A DNA stretch of 64,000 nt from UBA4923 sp964606165 (GCA_964606165.1 CAZSFQ010000003.1:70463-134462), one strand, 5' to 3'. Counted from the stretch's first letter, positions 25,825 through 35,606 are shown. The notes: generated by a model not told the origin, from the sequence alone. A program made the numbers and translations.

Positions 25825-27297
25825 CTACATGCTGGCAAGAACGCCTGCGCGCTCGTTGAACTCTTCTGTCAGGCGGTCGATTTCATAAACCTGGTTATGG
25901 ATGTTGTGCCAGTAATTGTCGTCATACCACTGCGCGTTGAGCTCTTCCAGCGAGCGGCCCTGTTGCTCGACCCAGGTGTAGTACTTGAGGTTGTGGACAC
26001 GCCTGCGTGTCCAATAGGTGAACTCTTCCATGTGGTCGACCTTCATGGATTTCAAGTTGTGCCAGTAGTCGCGGGCAGCCAGTTCATAGCTGTATTCTGC
26101 TTCTTCATCGAGCTCAAGGATGCGTGACTGGTACATCTCGGCCGAGTCGGTTGCGACGGTCAGCAGGACGTCTTTTTCAGTCAATTCGTAGTATTTGGCC
26201 ATCTTGATCAGGCCCAGGACATTGGCAATGCCGCTGATGCCCAAGAATGACAGTTCCTCCAGCGCCTGTTTGGACAGGCCTGTTTCCTTCATCAGGTAGT
26301 CGTGTCCGACTTCCGAGTTGAAAAGGCGGAGCAGATTCTGGGTGTTGTTGTCATCAATGGCGACAACCATATCGGTATTCTTGACATTGTGGACAAAGGG
26401 GATGTGCTTGTCACCGATGCCCTCGATGCGGTGTCCGCCAAAACCGTTGTTAAGGATGGTCGGGCATTGCAGGGCCTCGCCCACCGCCACCTTTATGTGG
26501 GGGAATTTCTCTTTGAGGTAATCGCCCGCGCTCAAACTGCCTCCGCTGCCGCTTGTAAAGAAGGCGCCGAACAGCCTGGAATCTTCATCTTTGATTTCAT
26601 TGTAGACTTCTTCAAGGGCGGGGCCGGTCGCATGGAAGTGCCACAGCACGTTGCCCATCTCCTCAAACTGATTGAAAATGAAGGCGTCCGGACGTGTCGC
26701 GCGGATTTCCTTGACCTTGGCGAAAATTTCATAGACATCACTCTCGCAGCCGGGGGTCGCGATCACTTCATCCGCGATACTCTGCAGCCAGTCGAAACGC
26801 TCCTGGCTCATTTCCTCGGGCAAAATGGCGATTGATTTACAACCCAGCAGCTTTGAGTTGAAAGCGCCTCCGCGGCAGTAGTTGCCGGTTGACGGCCAAA
26901 CAGCCCAATTCTCATAAGGGTCAAACTGACCGGTCACAAGACGGGGAACCAAACAGCCGTACGAAGCGCCGACCTTGTGGCAGCCGGTGGGGAACCATTT
27001 GCCGACCATGACAAAGACGCGTGCCTTGATAGCAGTCAATTCCTTGGGAATTTCAATATAATTAACCCCGTCGTATCCGCCGCCGTCACGTCTCGGCTCG
27101 TTCTTCCATGTAATGCGGAACAAGTTAAGCGGATTGACGTCATCTGTGTTGACATTTTGTAGAGCTTTTTTGATTTTGTCGGGAACGTTTTCAACTGGAT
27201 TGCGCAATTGCGCGAAAGTTGGAATAATGATTTTGTTCTCACGCGCGCGTTTAATGGCGCTCTCGAGACCGTCCTCACGGATCGTCAGATCGATCAT
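25825..27297 (-). CDS. PLP-dependent enzyme of cysteine-synthase/TrpB fold, in the ygeX position
   Basis: About 490 residues. The PLP lysine is probably in the block PTGCHKVGASYG near residue 110, and a glycine-rich phosphate loop is in FTSGSGGSLSAGD near 255. It is the first gene of a unit with ygeW and ygeY, exactly where E. coli has ygeX, encoding diaminopropionate ammonia-lyase. It is longer than YgeX (about 400 residues), and I do not see close sequence similarity beyond the general fold. It could release ammonia from 2,3-diaminopropionate or a related intermediate, but this is an inference. The start at 27297 has AAGGAG seven bases upstream. Confidence 0.75.
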   Translation of the reverse strand: MIDLTIREDGLESAIKRARENKIIIPTFAQLRNPVENVPDKIKKALQNVNTDDVNPLNLFRITWKNEPRRDGGGYDGVNYIEIPKELTAIKARVFVMVGKWFPTGCHKVGASYGCLVPRLVTGQFDPYENWAVWPSTGNYCRGGAFNSKLLGCKSIAILPEEMSQERFDWLQSIADEVIATPGCESDVYEIFAKVKEIRATRPDAFIFNQFEEMGNVLWHFHATGPALEEVYNEIKDEDSRLFGAFFTSGSGGSLSAGDYLKEKFPHIKVAVGEALQCPTILNNGFGGHRIEGIGDKHIPFVHNVKNTDMVVAIDDNNTQNLLRLFNSEVGHDYLMKETGLSKQALEELSFLGISGIANVLGLIKMAKYYELTEKDVLLTVATDSAEMYQSRILELDEEAEYSYELAARDYWHNLKSMKVDHMEEFTYWTRRRVHNLKYYTWVEQQGRSLEELNAQWYDDNYWHNIHNQVYEIDRLTEEFNERAGVLASM

Positions 27298-27433
27298 TGT
27301 TTTTCTCCTTGCTAAGTGATTGTAGGTGATAGGTTGGGCCGGGCTCCGAAAGAAACCCAAACCTCAACAACTATAGCACATAATATTGTAATAAAGACAG
27401 GCCGGCTTGGCTAACAAATTTAAGACACATTTG

Positions 27434-28264
27434 TTACGCATCCGGAAGGGACTCCCCGACCTGTGAATCTTTACCTGAATCTTGCTTCTGAAGCAGCTCT
27501 TCCTGCCGGGCGTGTTTATTGAGTCTGTTGTACATCAGGATGCCTGCCAGGGCGACAACCGCGGTAAGGGCAAATACGGCAACGGCATAAAGATAGTTTT
27601 GCGCGCCAAGAAGGCCGCCGCTTACGGTGGAGGTGACGACGGATAAGAGTCGCGCCGAGATGATGATCAGCCAGGCCGGCAGGCGCATGGGCGTCAGGCC
27701 CGCCAGGTAGGTGAGAATATCCTTGGGGGTACCGGGAAGGAAGAGAAGGATATACATCAAGACATTGAGCTGGCCCGGCTTGCGGAACAATCTGACCTGG
27801 TCGATCTTCTCCGGTTCAAAAAACAATTCAATAACGGGCCGGCCGAAGCGCTTGACAAGCAGGAAGATCAGGATGCTTGCAGCGTAAATGGCAGCAACAC
27901 AGATGAGCGTGCCCTCGACCACTCCGAAGGCATAGCCCGCGGCCAGTTCAAAAGGTTCGCCGGGGATGATGGCAATGACTACCTGCATGAAGTTGGCGAA
28001 AAAGAAAATCAACCTGCTGGAGACGGGATGACGGGAAACCATGGCCCGGACCCGAAGCGGGTCGGAGAAAAAATCGATGGCCGCTTCGCCCCAGCAGATG
28101 TAGACCATAACAGAGGATGCCATGATCAGGACAAGAATGCCGATTGTCAGGGAGCGTTGAAACAGGCGCCTTTTGCGGACAGCGTACAGGGCGCGGGCGT
28201 CACTGATATTTATTTTAAACCCGGCTCGGTTTCGTGCCGTCGTCATCAGCTTGTCTACTTTCAT
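27434..28264 (-). CDS. TVP38/TMEM64 family membrane protein
   Basis: 276 residues, with about six hydrophobic segments. The family signature is visible in IPGEPFELAAGYAFGVVEGT and in LFLPGTPKDILTYLAGLTPM. The family is linked to DedA proteins and to lipid scrambling or transport, but I cannot give a specific role. The C-terminal 30 residues are charged and cytoplasmic. Start at 28264 assumed; no strong ribosome site is visible. It is divergent from the glycosyltransferase gene. Confidence 0.85.
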   Translation of the reverse strand: MKVDKLMTTARNRAGFKINISDARALYAVRKRRLFQRSLTIGILVLIMASSVMVYICWGEAAIDFFSDPLRVRAMVSRHPVSSRLIFFFANFMQVVIAIIPGEPFELAAGYAFGVVEGTLICVAAIYAASILIFLLVKRFGRPVIELFFEPEKIDQVRLFRKPGQLNVLMYILLFLPGTPKDILTYLAGLTPMRLPAWLIIISARLLSVVTSTVSGGLLGAQNYLYAVAVFALTAVVALAGILMYNRLNKHARQEELLQKQDSGKDSQVGESLPDA

Positions 28265-28386
28265 TTGCGCAAAAAGAGGCGCTCAGGCGCACGATGCCAT
28301 TCTATCATGGAGACAGGTGTTTAGGTTCACCGATCGATTGTATAATGCGTCTGGGAACATAAGAGCCGAAAGCAGGAGGACAAAAC

Positions 28387-29316
28387 TTGCATCAACCCCT
28401 GGTCAGCGTCATTATTCCTTTCTACAACGCCGAGCGCTGGATTTCACGCTGTCTGGACTCTGTAACCGGCCAAACTTACAGGGCGCTTGAAATCATTCTT
28501 GTATCCGACGGGTCGGCGGATGGATCCGACGGGATCGCCCGCCAGTACGAAGGTAAAGATCCGAGGGTGCGCTATGTGCGTCAGGACAACCGGGGGGTGG
28601 GCGAGGCCCGTAACCACGGGCTGTCCCTTGCCACAGGAGAATGGATCTGCTTTATCGATGCCGATGATTATGTCAGCCATAACTACATCCAGGTCATGGT
28701 GGATGCCCTCGTATCGGACGAAACCGACGCGGTCGCTGTCAATTTTTTCATGGAATTACCACGGGGCTGGCGACTTCCCTATCCCTTCATCGTGCTGCGG
28801 AAGAGACTGAGCGGACAGCAAGCGGTAAAGCAATCTTTCCGGGTACTCTTCTTCCCCACCTTCGTGTGGAACAAACTATTCCGCCGCAGTCTCTTTACCG
28901 AAAACGGGATCCGCTTTCCCTCGATTCTGTACGAGGACGCCCTTGTTGTTCCCCTCCTTTTTTTCCACTCCAGGCAAGTGATTGTCCTGAAAAAGTCCTG
29001 CTACCACTACCTGCGCCATTCCGGAAGCCTGACTCACGAACTCGCCTCCAGGCACGTCCACGACTATCTCAGAGCCGCCAGCATGCTGCGAAGACATCTT
29101 TTGGAATCGGGAGAGTGGGAGAAATGGGAAAAACCATTCACCCGATGGCTGAACCGGATCAGGGCGCAAATCTTCTTTACCCTTTACCTGACCAGGCGGA
29201 CCATGCCATGGAAAGAAAGGGACCGCCTGGTCCGCAAAACAGGCGCGGCCGTCAAAACAATCAAGCGGGCGGGTGACGCGGATCTGGACCCGGATGAATT
29301 GGTCTTCACGCTCTGA
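28387..29316 (+). CDS. Glycosyltransferase family 2
   Basis: 309 residues. The GT-A fold begins with VSVIIPFYNAERWISRCL and carries the metal-binding DADD motif near residue 97 (ICFIDADDYVS). No membrane segment is visible, so it is probably cytosolic or membrane-associated and may act on cell-surface polysaccharide. The start is a TTG at 28387, because AGGAGG lies a few bases upstream; the first residues after it already match the family. Convergent with the adhesin gene, with a hairpin between them. Donor and acceptor unknown. Confidence 0.85.
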   Translation: MHQPLVSVIIPFYNAERWISRCLDSVTGQTYRALEIILVSDGSADGSDGIARQYEGKDPRVRYVRQDNRGVGEARNHGLSLATGEWICFIDADDYVSHNYIQVMVDALVSDETDAVAVNFFMELPRGWRLPYPFIVLRKRLSGQQAVKQSFRVLFFPTFVWNKLFRRSLFTENGIRFPSILYEDALVVPLLFFHSRQVIVLKKSCYHYLRHSGSLTHELASRHVHDYLRAASMLRRHLLESGEWEKWEKPFTRWLNRIRAQIFFTLYLTRRTMPWKERDRLVRKTGAAVKTIKRAGDADLDPDELVFTL

Positions 29317-29327
29317 ACACAAAAGCA

Positions 29328-29354
29328 GGCCCGCGGGACAGGATCCCGCGGGCC
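29328..29354. terminator. Bidirectional terminator between glycosyltransferase and adhesin
   Basis: Perfect 11 bp stem, GGCCCGCGGGA and TCCCGCGGGCC, around a five-base loop. It is followed by ATTTCTTT on the plus strand and has GCTTTTGT on the minus side. It lies between two convergent genes, so it can serve both. Confidence 0.85.
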
Positions 29355-29408
29355 ATTTCTTTGCCAAATCCCTGCCGCGCCGGTCTGGCCCAGCAGGGCT
29401 GAGCTCTC

Positions 29409-32400
29409 TTATTTCTCCCTGACGGCCGCGTACTTCAGCCGCAGCAGGACCAAGGTGCCGGCTGCCATCAGCAGGACACCGAAGGCCCAGAAGAAAGTTC
29501 TGTCGAAGAAACCACCCGTTTTGGGCAATTCATCCGTATCACCTTCGACCAACTCCTCCGGAGGAGTCACAGTCACCACATTGGATTCGACTCCGGGATC
29601 TTCATTGAAGAGCAGCAGCGCTTTGTTGGGTACCGTTTCATCGGTGTAAGCACTGAGATCCGCGTCTTCCAGGATCTGGGCGCCGATCTCCAGGATCAAT
29701 GTCTTGCCGGCCAGCAGGTCAAAATCCTCACTGCGGTCGAGAACCAGCCGGATCTCCTGGCCGTCGATGGTGATCCGCCCGGTCAGAGCCGGCAATTCCA
29801 CACCGTCAACAAGAGCCCGGACACCTCTTGTGCCCAGCACATCTTCCAGTGTGTCAAGCAGGATCAGAGACTCGTATCCACGGACATTGACAGGTATTTC
29901 AACCTTGACCTGGTAGGTGAAGATTTCATCCCTTTCCTCCAGGTCTTCATGTAGCTTGCCGTTGATCTCCTTTTTGATCGAAGGCTTCTCGGGCGGCGGC
30001 GTGACGGTTACCATGTTGGAGTCAATCCTTATGTCCTTATTCAGGATGAGCCGCCCCCTGTTGGGAACTGTCTCATCTTCATATTCACTCAGATCCGCTC
30101 CCGCCCTTATTTTGGCTTCGATCCGGAGCGTGATTTGCTTTCCCGCGGCATGGGCCAGGTCAGCCCTGTCAAGGACAAGACGGATGGTCTGACCGTCGAA
30201 TTCGAGCCTGGCAGTCAGGCTGGCATTCATGAGGCCGTCAACAAAGACGGTGGCCTCCCCTCTCTCGAGAACATCTTCCAGAGTGTCAAGGATGACCAGC
30301 GACTCATATCGGCCTGCGTAGTCCGGTATTCTTACACGGACATGGTAGGTGAAAACCTCGTCTCTTGCCGCCAGGTCCTCATGCTCCTTGCCGTTGACAT
30401 CTTTATCGATAACGGGGAATTCAAAAGGCGGCGTCACCGTCACGATATTGGATTTTGTGCCGATCTGATCATTGATCAGATATTCCGCCTGGTTGGGGAT
30501 TGTTTCACCCTCGTAGGGTGTCAGGTCAGCGCCCTCCCGGATCCTGGCCCCGATCACCAGGGTGATGGTTTTTCTTGCCAGGAGGCTGAAATCGAAAGTC
30601 TCGTCAAGGATGAGGCTTACTGTCTGGCCGCTGACATCCAGGTAGGGTGACACGGCGGGTTCCGCGCTGCCGTCGAGCAGGACCGCGGCCTCGATGATTT
30701 CGAGCACATCCTCCAGGGTATCGGTGAGAACCAGCGAGGCGTAGTCACGGGTGTTGTTGGGAATCTCCAGCTCGACATGGTAGGTGAATACCTGGTCGAA
30801 CAGGGTCAGATCCTCATGCTCCTTGCCGTTGACGTCTTTTTCAATCTCGGGCGGCTCCGCGGGCGGGGTCACCGTCACGGGCTCCGTCATGACCTGGGGC
30901 TTATCATTGAATTGGATGGCCGCCTGGTTGGGCACCGTGTCATTAAGGTAGGCATCCAGGTTGGCGCCGATCTTGATACGGGCCACCAGTTCGATTACGA
31001 TCTGCTCCCCTTCAATCCGGCTGAAGTCAAATTCACTGTCCAGCACCAGGGTCGCGGTCTGGTCCGAAATGGTCAGATAAGGCGCCAGCAGAGTATCATC
31101 TGTCCCCACGGTCACCTTGCTGCTGACGATTTCGAGTACACTTTCCAGGGTATCACTGACCACGATGGACTCATAGCCGCGCACGCTTTCAGGGATATCG
31201 ACCAGGACATGGTAGGTAAAGAGTTCATGCCTGGATCCCAGATCCTCATGCGCCTTGCCGTTGACATCCTTGTCGATGACAGGTTCATCGGGGGGCGGGG
31301 TTACTGTTACTTTATTGGACTTGACTTTCTGATTGCCATTGACGCTGTAGTAGCCTTCATTGGGCACCAGCTCCCCTTCATGAACCGAAAGGTCGGCGCC
31401 ATCCCTGATAACTGCTGTAATCTCCAGGGCAATCACCTTGCCGATGATATCAGCGAAGTCGAAATCTTCCTCGTCAAGGGACAAGGTCACCTTCTGACCT
31501 GCGATGGAAACGAAAGCGTCCAGCGCAGGAACCGCCACGCCGTCGATCAGGACCGCAGTGCCTTGAATTTGCAGGACAGGCTCCAGGGTGTCATCGATGA
31601 CCAGGGTCCGGTAGTATTCACCCTCCTCCAGTTGGGGCAGCAATACCTTGACATGGTAGTTGAAGGAGTCGTCCGCCGCGGCCAGATTCTCGTGGGTCTT
31701 GCCGTTAATGTCCTTGGAGATCTGGGGCGTCACCGGGGCCGGTGGCGCGATGGTGACAGTGTTGGAATTGGTTTTGTGGCCGTTGTAGATCAGCTGGGCC
31801 GTATTGGGGATCTTGCCGTCCGGATAGATGGCCTTAACCTCGCCACAAATAACGCAGGCGTCAATGGAAGCCTTGAACTCCAGGACCACATCCTTTTCCT
31901 TTATCTGGGTGAAATCGCTGGTTTTACTGAAGGTGATTTTATTGCCGATCACAGTCAACTCCCCGGGCTTGACGATGCTGACCCCGTCGACTTTGACGTC
32001 GGCGGAACCGGCTGTGATCTTCAGGAGGGCGTCCACCTGATCTTCGAAGCCGAAGGAGGTCATGCCGAAGATATTATCGACATGCGTCGTGACGGTGTAG
32101 GTCACTTCTTCCCTGACCTGGCTGAGGTCGTAGTGTTCGACCCCGTTGACTCTTTTTACCGGAACCGTGGGCTCCAGGGTACAGATGGTGTTGGTATTGC
32201 CGGGGATTACCGGGTTTTCGATATGGTAGCGTTTTTGTCCCGACCTGCCTATCGCGGTAACGGGTGTCTTATCCTCGCCATAGAAATCGAGTTCTCTCAG
32301 CTCATATTCGATGGTGTAGTCACCTTCCTGCTCAACCTCAACGATATTGGATCCCGTATGAAGACCCAAATTAGCGTTAATGACCACGCCGTCCTTAAGC

Positions 32401-33518
32401 AATCTTGAACTTAAGACCTGATAGCCGGACTCAATGACCACCTCAATGCTCTCCTGGCTGATTTCCTCGACCAGGGCATCGAAAAGATTTCCCGCTACCG
32501 TACCGAAGTTGGCAGGAGTGTCAAAGACTACGAAATAGTCATCCGACGTTGCCATGGACTCCAGCTTCGTCCGGGTATAGGGACCCACCACCGAAGTATA
32601 ATAATCGCCTCCCCCGTACTGTTCAGTTTGCCTGGCCAGGTCCTGGATGAAGGTTGAGATCAGGTAATAGCCCTGACCCTTGATGGCGGTTGCCTGGGCG
32701 GCTGCCTGATCCGTAGCCGTCTTGTAGTCCTGGTATTTTTCGTTGAAACCGGTGCTGTTTCCGTGTGATTGGCTGCCATAGGCCCAATCCCAGTCCAGCC
32801 AGATGGTTCCGTCGTCTCCGGTACTGCCGTCCGGCAGCCTGACATTGGCCACGCCGTCGGTTACCAGCAGGAAGACCGTCTCTCTCATAAGATCGCCCGC
32901 GTCACCCAGCTCACCGCGTTTATCGTTGTACCCTTTCAAAGCGTACTGGAGGCCCCGGGCTGTCGGGGTCGCGCCATTGACACTGATGGTTCCGATTTGG
33001 TCTTTGGCCTGGGTAAAGCCATTGCCCAGCGCATAGGGTGTCTTGGTGTCAACCGTGATGAAACCATCTCCCGAGCCCGTGAAAAGACCATTGTTGCTGC
33101 CAACATTTTTCTTGACCTGCGACCCGTCATCCACTTCATACCATTGGTAGCGCTGGCCGCCTCGGAAAGTGGTCACCATGACCCGGTCACCACGGCTGAA
33201 TACCAACTTGTCAACGACAGCCTTCAGGCCATCTTTCATGGTACCGATCGTATTTGTGAATGAACCGCTGGCGTCCTGGACGATTACCAGGTCGATGGCT
33301 TTCTCGACCAGGGGTCTTTGAAAATTGACCTCACCTTTGATTGTCCGGATACAGAGCTCAATCAGCCGGTCGATCTCACTTGTGTGTGACAGCGACACCA
33401 GACGGTCGTTGTCAGCTCTTACCTTGTTTGGGAATACGGGTGCCACCAGATACATTAAAAGAGACAGCACCAGGAGAAATACATAGAGGTATTTCGCCTT
33501 ACCTAAAGATTTATTCAT
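29409..33518 (-). CDS. LPXTG-anchored surface protein with vWA domain and five isopeptide-type repeats
   Basis: 1369 residues, secreted and sortase-anchored. An N-terminal signal peptide (hydrophobic YVFLLVLSLLMYLVAP) is followed by a vWA domain with a complete MIDAS: DASGS near residue 82, Thr in the TPTARGLQ block and FLLVTDGVAN. Two further pilin-like beta domains follow. Then come five tandem repeats of about 145 residues (about 595-1320), each with KDVNGKEHEDL, FTYHV, DTLEDVLE and PNQA-type segments, as in fimbrial isopeptide D2 domains. The end is LPKTGGF, a membrane segment and a basic tail. Likely a pilus-tip or adhesin-like protein. No sortase gene is in the window. GGAGG precedes the ATG at 33518. 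Confidence 0.85.
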   Translation of the reverse strand: MNKSLGKAKYLYVFLLVLSLLMYLVAPVFPNKVRADNDRLVSLSHTSEIDRLIELCIRTIKGEVNFQRPLVEKAIDLVIVQDASGSFTNTIGTMKDGLKAVVDKLVFSRGDRVMVTTFRGGQRYQWYEVDDGSQVKKNVGSNNGLFTGSGDGFITVDTKTPYALGNGFTQAKDQIGTISVNGATPTARGLQYALKGYNDKRGELGDAGDLMRETVFLLVTDGVANVRLPDGSTGDDGTIWLDWDWAYGSQSHGNSTGFNEKYQDYKTATDQAAAQATAIKGQGYYLISTFIQDLARQTEQYGGGDYYTSVVGPYTRTKLESMATSDDYFVVFDTPANFGTVAGNLFDALVEEISQESIEVVIESGYQVLSSRLLKDGVVINANLGLHTGSNIVEVEQEGDYTIEYELRELDFYGEDKTPVTAIGRSGQKRYHIENPVIPGNTNTICTLEPTVPVKRVNGVEHYDLSQVREEVTYTVTTHVDNIFGMTSFGFEDQVDALLKITAGSADVKVDGVSIVKPGELTVIGNKITFSKTSDFTQIKEKDVVLEFKASIDACVICGEVKAIYPDGKIPNTAQLIYNGHKTNSNTVTIAPPAPVTPQISKDINGKTHENLAAADDSFNYHVKVLLPQLEEGEYYRTLVIDDTLEPVLQIQGTAVLIDGVAVPALDAFVSIAGQKVTLSLDEEDFDFADIIGKVIALEITAVIRDGADLSVHEGELVPNEGYYSVNGNQKVKSNKVTVTPPPDEPVIDKDVNGKAHEDLGSRHELFTYHVLVDIPESVRGYESIVVSDTLESVLEIVSSKVTVGTDDTLLAPYLTISDQTATLVLDSEFDFSRIEGEQIVIELVARIKIGANLDAYLNDTVPNQAAIQFNDKPQVMTEPVTVTPPAEPPEIEKDVNGKEHEDLTLFDQVFTYHVELEIPNNTRDYASLVLTDTLEDVLEIIEAAVLLDGSAEPAVSPYLDVSGQTVSLILDETFDFSLLARKTITLVIGARIREGADLTPYEGETIPNQAEYLINDQIGTKSNIVTVTPPFEFPVIDKDVNGKEHEDLAARDEVFTYHVRVRIPDYAGRYESLVILDTLEDVLERGEATVFVDGLMNASLTARLEFDGQTIRLVLDRADLAHAAGKQITLRIEAKIRAGADLSEYEDETVPNRGRLILNKDIRIDSNMVTVTPPPEKPSIKKEINGKLHEDLEERDEIFTYQVKVEIPVNVRGYESLILLDTLEDVLGTRGVRALVDGVELPALTGRITIDGQEIRLVLDRSEDFDLLAGKTLILEIGAQILEDADLSAYTDETVPNKALLLFNEDPGVESNVVTVTPPEELVEGDTDELPKTGGFFDRTFFWAFGVLLMAAGTLVLLRLKYAAVREK
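29560..31735 (-). repeat. Five tandem coding repeats of about 434 bp in the adhesin gene
   Basis: The segment encoding K-D-V-N-G-K then H-E-D-L recurs five times, at about 31700, 31260, 30828, 30393 and 29960, with a period close to 434 bp (145 codons). Repeats 2 to 5 are closer to each other than to the first. Their DNA differs enough at third positions to have been kept apart for some time. Copy number may vary between strains. Confidence 0.8.
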
Positions 33519-33666
33519 TGCCCTATCCTCCATCTATCTATTAGTCATCGGGCAACACTGACTCCTCAAAACGTGTCCTCATCCATGGCCAAGCCTATGC
33601 TCCTGATTTGAACAAAGTTTGAAGTTGCCGCAGCTGTAACTCTGGTTCTCACTTTGCATGGAACAG

Positions 33667-33694
33667 GCGAACCCGCCTTTTGAGGCGGGTTCGC
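33667..33694 (-). terminator. Terminator downstream of the Tim44-like gene
   Basis: GCGAACCCGCC and GGCGGGTTCGC form an 11 bp stem around a TTTTGA loop. It lies 26 bp beyond the stop at 33720. No T tract follows on the minus strand (CTGTTCC), so it may be weak. Confidence 0.55.
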
Positions 33695-33719
33695 AGTTCA
33701 GTACAAAGAAGGCAGGAGG

Positions 33720-34664
33720 CTAGATGGTCTGTTGGGAAATCCCCTTGATATTGGACAGGACCCAGTCAAACTCAGGAGCCGTCACGATGGAGCCGCAGTA
33801 GCTGCAGCGGGCGGATTGAGTCAGGTCAATGGGGGCACCGCAGTGCGGGCAATTGCGGCTGACCTCTTGTTTGCCCTCAAGGCCAGGTGCCGGTGTCTTG
33901 ATGCCCAGGCTGCGGATCATGGTCCACTCGTAGGTCATGAACTTCTCGCGGCGCGGGTCACCGCTGACCACCTTGCCGGTCGCCCGGTCGATGGTGTAAT
34001 CGGTGATGCGGGTGGTCAAACGGATGACCAGGTTGTCGTTTTGCTGATCCTGGTAGAAGTTGACCAGGGCGACGCTGATGATGGCGACCCGTTCCACCCG
34101 GTTGATCTGGTTACGGTTGACCAGCTCCTGGAGCTGGCGCCACATCTGGTTGTAAAGATCGTCCGTCATGTGGGCCCGCATGGGCTCCCAATCCTGGTTT
34201 TCCCAGGCGCGCTGCATCCCGGAGTAAAGATTGGAGACCTTCTCCCGCATCTCCGCTTCGGTGAAGAAGGGGTCATGCAACCTCACCTGGTCGGCGATGC
34301 CTGCCGACTGGGCCGGGTGTACGGTCGGGGCATGGGTTGATCCCGCCTGGCTGCCCTTTTTGGATTTTAGAATTACGAATACAACGATGAGGATAAAAAT
34401 AATCAGGCCAAAAGGTGAACCCCCCAGGCAGGACAGGCCCACACAGCTGCCGAAACTTCCGCTGCCGCCCCAGTCACTGTCGCCGAAAGAACCGCCCCAG
34501 TCACCTCCGCCCGAGGAGCCGCCCCAGTCGCTGTCGCCGCTGAAAAAGCCGGCATCGGCAGGCCCGGGATAAAAACGGGTGCCGGCCTGGGCGACTCCGC
34601 TGAATATAAGCAGCCCCAATGAGATCGCCAGCAATATGAGTGAAATCCTAACCGTCCGTCTCAT
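33720..34664 (-). CDS. Tim44-like domain membrane protein with C-terminal zinc ribbon
   Basis: 314 residues. Signal-like hydrophobic N-terminus, then a Gly/Ser/Trp/Asp-rich low-complexity stretch with repeated DWGGS units to about residue 75, one membrane segment near 85-100, and a Tim44/MBA1-like folded domain about 125-255. The tail has a double CxxC zinc ribbon (CPHCGAPIDL and CSYCGS). Such proteins are common in Firmicutes, but the role is unknown. GGAGGGCCTTGACGG precedes the ATG. Confidence 0.75.
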   Translation of the reverse strand: MRRTVRISLILLAISLGLLIFSGVAQAGTRFYPGPADAGFFSGDSDWGGSSGGGDWGGSFGDSDWGGSGSFGSCVGLSCLGGSPFGLIIFILIVVFVILKSKKGSQAGSTHAPTVHPAQSAGIADQVRLHDPFFTEAEMREKVSNLYSGMQRAWENQDWEPMRAHMTDDLYNQMWRQLQELVNRNQINRVERVAIISVALVNFYQDQQNDNLVIRLTTRITDYTIDRATGKVVSGDPRREKFMTYEWTMIRSLGIKTPAPGLEGKQEVSRNCPHCGAPIDLTQSARCSYCGSIVTAPEFDWVLSNIKGISQQTI

Positions 34665-34709
34665 CCGTCAAGGCCCTCCTGTCGATGCTCCTATTTTAAA
34701 CGAAACCGG

Positions 34710-35606
34710 TCAATTACTGTTGCCGTCGGTTGTTTCTCTCCGGTACAAACGGATCAGGGCCTGGGTGCCCAGATCAGCATCGCCATCTTCGGCCATCTTT
34801 TCGTAAAGACCAAGTACTGCGTGAAGCATGGGAAGCCTGGTCCGGCGTTCCGCCATCTCTTCTTCCACGATGTGCATGTCCTTGATAAAGTGCTTGATGA
34901 AAAAACCCGGATCATGATCACCGGACAATACCCTGGGCGCCATGTGGCTGATCTGCCAGCTTCCCGCGGCTCCCGCCCCAATCGCCCGCAGCATGGTCTC
35001 AGGGTCCAGACCCGTCTTCTCGGCGTAGAGGATGGCCTCAGTCATGGCCGCCGTTGCACCCGCCACTGCGATCTGGTTGGCAGCCTTGGTGTGCTGGCCC
35101 TTGCCTGCCTCACCCATGTAAACGATATTTTTGCCCATAACCGAAAAAACAGGAAAAGCGCGGTCGTAGGATTGGCGGTCACCGCCCACCATGATGGAAA
35201 GCGTCCCGTCACGCGCCCCCAAATCGCCGCCGGAAACGGGCGCGTCCAGAAGAAACAGGCCCTTTTCCCGGCCCAGTTCGTGGAGCTTGACGGCAAGAGA
35301 AGGCGATGAAGTCGTCATATCAATGACAAGGGTTCCGGGAAGGGCCGTGTCGAAGACGCCCCCCTGACCCAGCATGACCTCTTCCAGATCGGCGGGATAA
35401 CCCACCATGGTGATCACAGCGTCCGCGCCTTCAACCGCGCCGGCTATGCTGCCGGCGCACACCGCTCCCGTCGCGCAGGCGGTCTCCTCCGCCTTGCTTC
35501 CTGTTCGATTAAATACCTTTACCTGGTAGCCGTTAAGGCACAGGCGGGCGACCATGGCTGCGCCCATGACGCCCGTTCCGATGAATCCGATTCGCTTGAT
35601 GGGCAT
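34710..35606 (-). CDS. 3-hydroxyisobutyrate dehydrogenase family oxidoreductase
   Basis: 298 residues of the beta-hydroxyacid dehydrogenase family. The NAD(P) site is GFIGTGVMGAAMVARL. The substrate block is LLDAPVSGGDLGARDGTLSIM, and the catalytic lysine is in GKGQHTKAANQIAV. Substrate could be 2-hydroxy-3-oxopropionate, 3-hydroxyisobutyrate or similar. It lies 8 bp after pdxS on the same strand, and a GAGGGG ribosome site lies inside the end of pdxS, so the two are co-transcribed. A role in glyoxylate or tartronate semialdehyde metabolism, linked to ureide breakdown, is possible but unproven. Confidence 0.85.
   Translation of the reverse strand: MPIKRIGFIGTGVMGAAMVARLCLNGYQVKVFNRTGSKAEETACATGAVCAGSIAGAVEGADAVITMVGYPADLEEVMLGQGGVFDTALPGTLVIDMTTSSPSLAVKLHELGREKGLFLLDAPVSGGDLGARDGTLSIMVGGDRQSYDRAFPVFSVMGKNIVYMGEAGKGQHTKAANQIAVAGATAAMTEAILYAEKTGLDPETMLRAIGAGAAGSWQISHMAPRVLSGDHDPGFFIKHFIKDMHIVEEEMAERRTRLPMLHAVLGLYEKMAEDGDADLGTQALIRLYRRETTDGNSN

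Noticed and set aside
30777..32408. A 543-codon open frame on the plus strand inside the adhesin gene
   Set aside because: Antisense to a repeat gene with clear signal peptide, vWA domain and anchor. The open frame repeats only because the coding strand repeats.
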